Positions 20,650 through 22,789 of a DNA stretch of 22,789 nucleotides are shown one piece after another (position 1 is the stretch's first letter; each line of letters starts with the position of its first letter). Position numbers and translations under genes: made by a program. Location of the stretch: positions 1 through 22,789 of the IMG/VR virus record IMGVR_UViG_3300042090_000844. The stretch is one strand, 5' to 3'. A model generated the notes under the pieces. The model saw only the letters and a program-made list of their open reading frames with translations. It searched no databases and was not told where the DNA came from. The stretch comes from a virus.

Positions 20650-22083
20650 CTATTCGCCCCGGTCGATGTCGTCGGGCTCGGGCGGCTGAGGGGGTGGCGG
20701 GAAGAACCGCGGCGTCCGGCTCCCGTCCACACAGACCCGCGACTTCGCCCACCCGTTCTCGCGGAGCGCGGCGGCGGCCTGCATGGCGTGCCGGGTGTCG
20801 CAATCCTTGCGCGGCATCCCGACGGCGTGGACGAGCACGTCCATGGTCGTGACCCCCTTCGCGACGTCGAAGGGCGATCGGTAGCTGCGCCCGTCCTCAA
20901 GCTCGAGCTGGGTCGGCTGCGCGAGCCACCGGCGGACGATTTCGACCCACGGGTGCACCACCGTTCGGTCCTGCTGCTGCGCCGTGCAGAGGACGCGGAG
21001 GACCTGCGTGTCGACGTGCCACGCGGCGCCGGCCTCGAAGCGCACGAAGGCCTCGGCCCAGAGCTGGTCGCGAACGGCCGCGATGCGCCCCCAGTCGATG
21101 ACGTCGGCGACGCGCACGGGCCAGAACCGCCGGTTGCCTGTGCGGTCGATCAGGTACTCGTCTTCGTTCGTCGTGCCGGCAAAAACGTTCTGCCGGACGT
21201 AGTCGCGCACGCGGCGCCCGTACGGGGGGCGGTACCGGTCGCGGGTCTGTGTGAGGAAGTTCTTGATGCGCGTGACCTCGCCCTTGCGGAGCGAGTCGAG
21301 CTCGTCGAGCCCGTAGATCCACACCGAGCGGAGCGCGTCGAGGGAGTCCTTGTTCGAGAGGTCGAGCGGCGTGTCGCTGTACCACTCGCGCACGGGGACC
21401 AAGTTGCGGAACACGGACGTCTTCCCCGCCCCGGTCGCGCCCTCGAGGATGAGCGTGCAGTCGACCTGGCACCCCGGCCGCATCACGCGAGCGACGGCGG
21501 AGATGAGCCACCGGGAGCCCACACCACTGGCGTACGGCCCCGCCTCCGCGCCCAGGAGATCGTGCAGCCACGAGTCGATGCGCGCCACGCCGTCCCATCT
21601 GAGCCCGCGGAGGTACTCGCGCACGGGGTGCACCCGCGCCGTGTCTGCCGCCGTCTGAAGTCCGCGCTCCACCTCACCGACGGGCATCTCCAGGCCCTCG
21701 TTCCGCGCCAACCACGCGACCAGCCGGCCCGTGTCGAGATCGGTCCAGGGCCCGGGCGCGATCTGCGCGTGCGCGTCCTCCAGGCACCACGGCGGAACCC
21801 GCGTCGTGATGACGTCCTCGCGGAACTCGTCGTAGACCACACATCCCTTCCACGCGGGGTGGTAGCGCAGGTACACAGCCACGTTCGGCGCCGTGCACGA
21901 GGTCACCACCTGGTGCTTGACCTCCTTGCGAACAAGGTGCTCTTTCCACGCATCCGCCGCGGGGGCGACGCGGCCGAGCTTGTCTGCGAACTCGTGCTCT
22001 GCGATGGGCTCATCGACGTCGTCTCCGTCGCTTCGCGCGAGCTCGTCACGCATCCTCTCCGACGGGGGCCGCGAGCGGCTCAT
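20650..22083 (-). CDS. VapE-type P-loop ATPase/helicase of phage replication
   Basis: The 477-aa protein starts at an ATG (22083) overlapping an upstream stop as TGATG; a GTG at 22086 is possible. It matches virulence-associated protein E (PF05272): LRWDGVARIDSWLHDLLGA (161-179), RWLISAVARVMRPGCQVD (191-208), Walker A GATGAGKT (215-222), a WYSDTPLD stretch, the Walker B WIYGLDELDSL (255-265), TRDRYRPPYGRR (280-291), and the NVFAGTTNEDEYL and TGNRRFWPV pair (299-322), which carries the polar sensor and an arginine-finger-like motif. The family is a superfamily-3-like helicase that works with a primase in phages and satellite islands. Its partner primase-polymerase is the gene immediately upstream. 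The C-terminal 120 residues contain a winged-helix-like region and a Pro/acid-rich tail. Confidence 0.85.
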   Translation of the reverse strand: MSRSRPPSERMRDELARSDGDDVDEPIAEHEFADKLGRVAPAADAWKEHLVRKEVKHQVVTSCTAPNVAVYLRYHPAWKGCVVYDEFREDVITTRVPPWCLEDAHAQIAPGPWTDLDTGRLVAWLARNEGLEMPVGEVERGLQTAADTARVHPVREYLRGLRWDGVARIDSWLHDLLGAEAGPYASGVGSRWLISAVARVMRPGCQVDCTLILEGATGAGKTSVFRNLVPVREWYSDTPLDLSNKDSLDALRSVWIYGLDELDSLRKGEVTRIKNFLTQTRDRYRPPYGRRVRDYVRQNVFAGTTNEDEYLIDRTGNRRFWPVRVADVIDWGRIAAVRDQLWAEAFVRFEAGAAWHVDTQVLRVLCTAQQQDRTVVHPWVEIVRRWLAQPTQLELEDGRSYRSPFDVAKGVTTMDVLVHAVGMPRKDCDTRHAMQAAAALRENGWAKSRVCVDGSRTPRFFPPPPQPPEPDDIDRGE

Positions 22084-22154
22084 CACGCTTGCACCGCGGT
22101 ACGTCCCTGCTTTACCCTGCGCATCTCGTCGGTCTCCTCGTCGGTCTCCGGCAC
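22083..22154 (-). CDS. Possible 23-aa leader peptide coupled to the VapE gene
   Basis: A GTG at 22154 preceded by a purine-rich stretch opens 23 codons ending at a TGA that overlaps the VapE ATG (TGATG). The predicted peptide is acidic then basic (PETDEETDEMRRVKQGRTAV). It may be a leader peptide that couples translation, or chance; the only support is this overlap and a gap of about 130 bases otherwise unexplained between the two replication genes. Confidence 0.2.
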   Translation of the reverse strand: MPETDEETDEMRRVKQGRTAVQA

Positions 22155-22212
22155 ACGCGGCCCGCCTCTGTCCCCCCTGAGCGCGGGCCGCGGCGTCTCC
22201 GGGCTGTCTACC

Positions 22213-22789
22213 CTACGGCCGCCGTGGCGCGCGGAGCAACCAGCCGGGCTCGCTCGTCCGATCGCGCAGCGCGTCACGGACCTTATGACGCAGTGCGTTA
22301 GAGCTCCACGGGGGCTGGCATCTCGGATTGAAATCGCTCGACAGGAGAGCCATCGCATCGTCCTCCCCGAGCTCGAACCCCACCGCGAGCGCCTTTGCTG
22401 CCGCCCAGAGCGCGAGGTGGCCGCCCGAGCCGCTGATCGACGGCTCCATGGTCGCGAGGTAGCGAGCCGCCCGGGTCAGCACACTGGTGGACCCGATCGG
22501 CGTCGACGTGGGCACGGGAGGGCGAGGAGGCGCGGTAACCGGTCGCGCGAGCTCCTGCAGCCACGCAGGTGCCTGCGCGAGCGCGACCTTCGACGGCCGC
22601 GCCGCCGGGTCCCACTCGTACCGCACCCCGTTCGGGTGCCAGCTTGGCGGCGCGACGATGTACCCGCCACGGGTTTTCCAGTCGAGCCCGGGCGCGCCGC
22701 GGACCGCACCGTTCCTGGCTCCGCCAACGGGGACGAGCAGCAGGTGCGAGCCTCCACCCCCCGTGATGGCCCGCGGCGTCTGCGGAAGC
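22213..22789 (-). CDS. Bifunctional primase-polymerase (Prim-Pol), C-terminal part; N-terminus outside the window
   Basis: The frame is open from the window edge (first full codon at 22788), so the N-terminal catalytic residues are missing. The visible 191 residues begin with LPQTPRAITGGGG, then DWKTRGGYIVAPPSWHPNG followed by YEWDP. This is the strongly conserved end of the phage/plasmid Prim-Pol domain (PF09250). A Pro-rich linker leads to a C-terminal module (RAARYLATMEPSISGSGGH, ALWAAAKALAVGFELGEDDA, FNPRCQPPW, ALRHKVRDAL), which is common at the C-terminus of these primases and may contact the helicase. It primes or extends DNA at the phage origin together with the VapE-type ATPase. The internal GTG at 22626 is not the real start. 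Confidence 0.85.
   Translation of the reverse strand, partial: LPQTPRAITGGGGSHLLLVPVGGARNGAVRGAPGLDWKTRGGYIVAPPSWHPNGVRYEWDPAARPSKVALAQAPAWLQELARPVTAPPRPPVPTSTPIGSTSVLTRAARYLATMEPSISGSGGHLALWAAAKALAVGFELGEDDAMALLSSDFNPRCQPPWSSNALRHKVRDALRDRTSEPGWLLRAPRRP

Noticed and set aside
19641-20852. Long plus-strand frame of 403 codons
   Set aside because: It runs through the non-coding region and overlaps the glycosyltransferase and VapE genes antisense; long empty frames are expected at this GC content.
22271-22291. Inverted GCGTCA/TGACGC pair in the Prim-Pol gene
   Set aside because: It overlaps conserved Prim-Pol C-terminal codons and is most likely coding coincidence.
1-22789. CRISPR arrays, tRNA genes, insertion sequences and integrase or attachment sites
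   Set aside because: I looked for regularly spaced repeats, tRNA-like ends, transposase motifs and recombinase signatures on both strands and saw none.

Overview
The window is wholly phage DNA (a prophage or free phage genome; no host gene, integrase or attachment site is visible). It is very GC-rich and almost every gene reads leftward on the minus strand. The virion genes follow the order of a contractile-tailed, Mu-like myovirus. The host is most likely a high-GC Gram-negative bacterium, because one gene encodes a lipoprotein with a classical lipobox. A Myxococcota-type host is a guess from composition only.

In order of transcription (right to left): the C-terminal part of a primase-polymerase (22789-22213) and a VapE-type P-loop ATPase (22083-20650) form the replication end. 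A 677-base non-coding region (20649-19973) holds 9-bp iterons in two inverted clusters, a CA-rich tract, and a promoter overlapping 7-bp direct repeats; it is the best candidate for an origin and control region. A translationally coupled accessory cassette follows: a 40-residue helix-turn-helix protein, a GT-A glycosyltransferase, a GroES-like co-chaperonin and a small Cys-rich lipoprotein (19972-18527).

The head module comprises the large terminase, a 238-aa protein, a DUF935-type portal, an S49 protease fused to a scaffold, a decoration-like protein and a Mu gpT-like major capsid protein (18514-11651). Connector and neck genes follow (11641-9512): a DUF1320-like protein, a 100-aa protein, a gpG-like protein and a probable tail terminator. 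The tail module (9515-1) has sheath, tube, an assembly chaperone with a classical -1 slippery site (GGGAAAA), tape measure, hub/baseplate proteins, a strange 595-aa hydrophobic protein with an internal duplication, a gp46/gp25-like wedge protein and a baseplate J-like protein cut by the left edge.

Most junctions are ATGA, GTGA, TTGA or TGATG overlaps, so the structural genes are probably one long coupled operon. The few real gaps (19973-20649, 17098-17164, 7361-7437) are where regulation is most likely. The points most worth checking are the frameshift in the chaperone gene, the duplicated-domain 595-aa protein at the spike position, the beta modules shared by three tail genes, the iteron region, and the glycosyltransferase/co-chaperonin/lipoprotein cassette.
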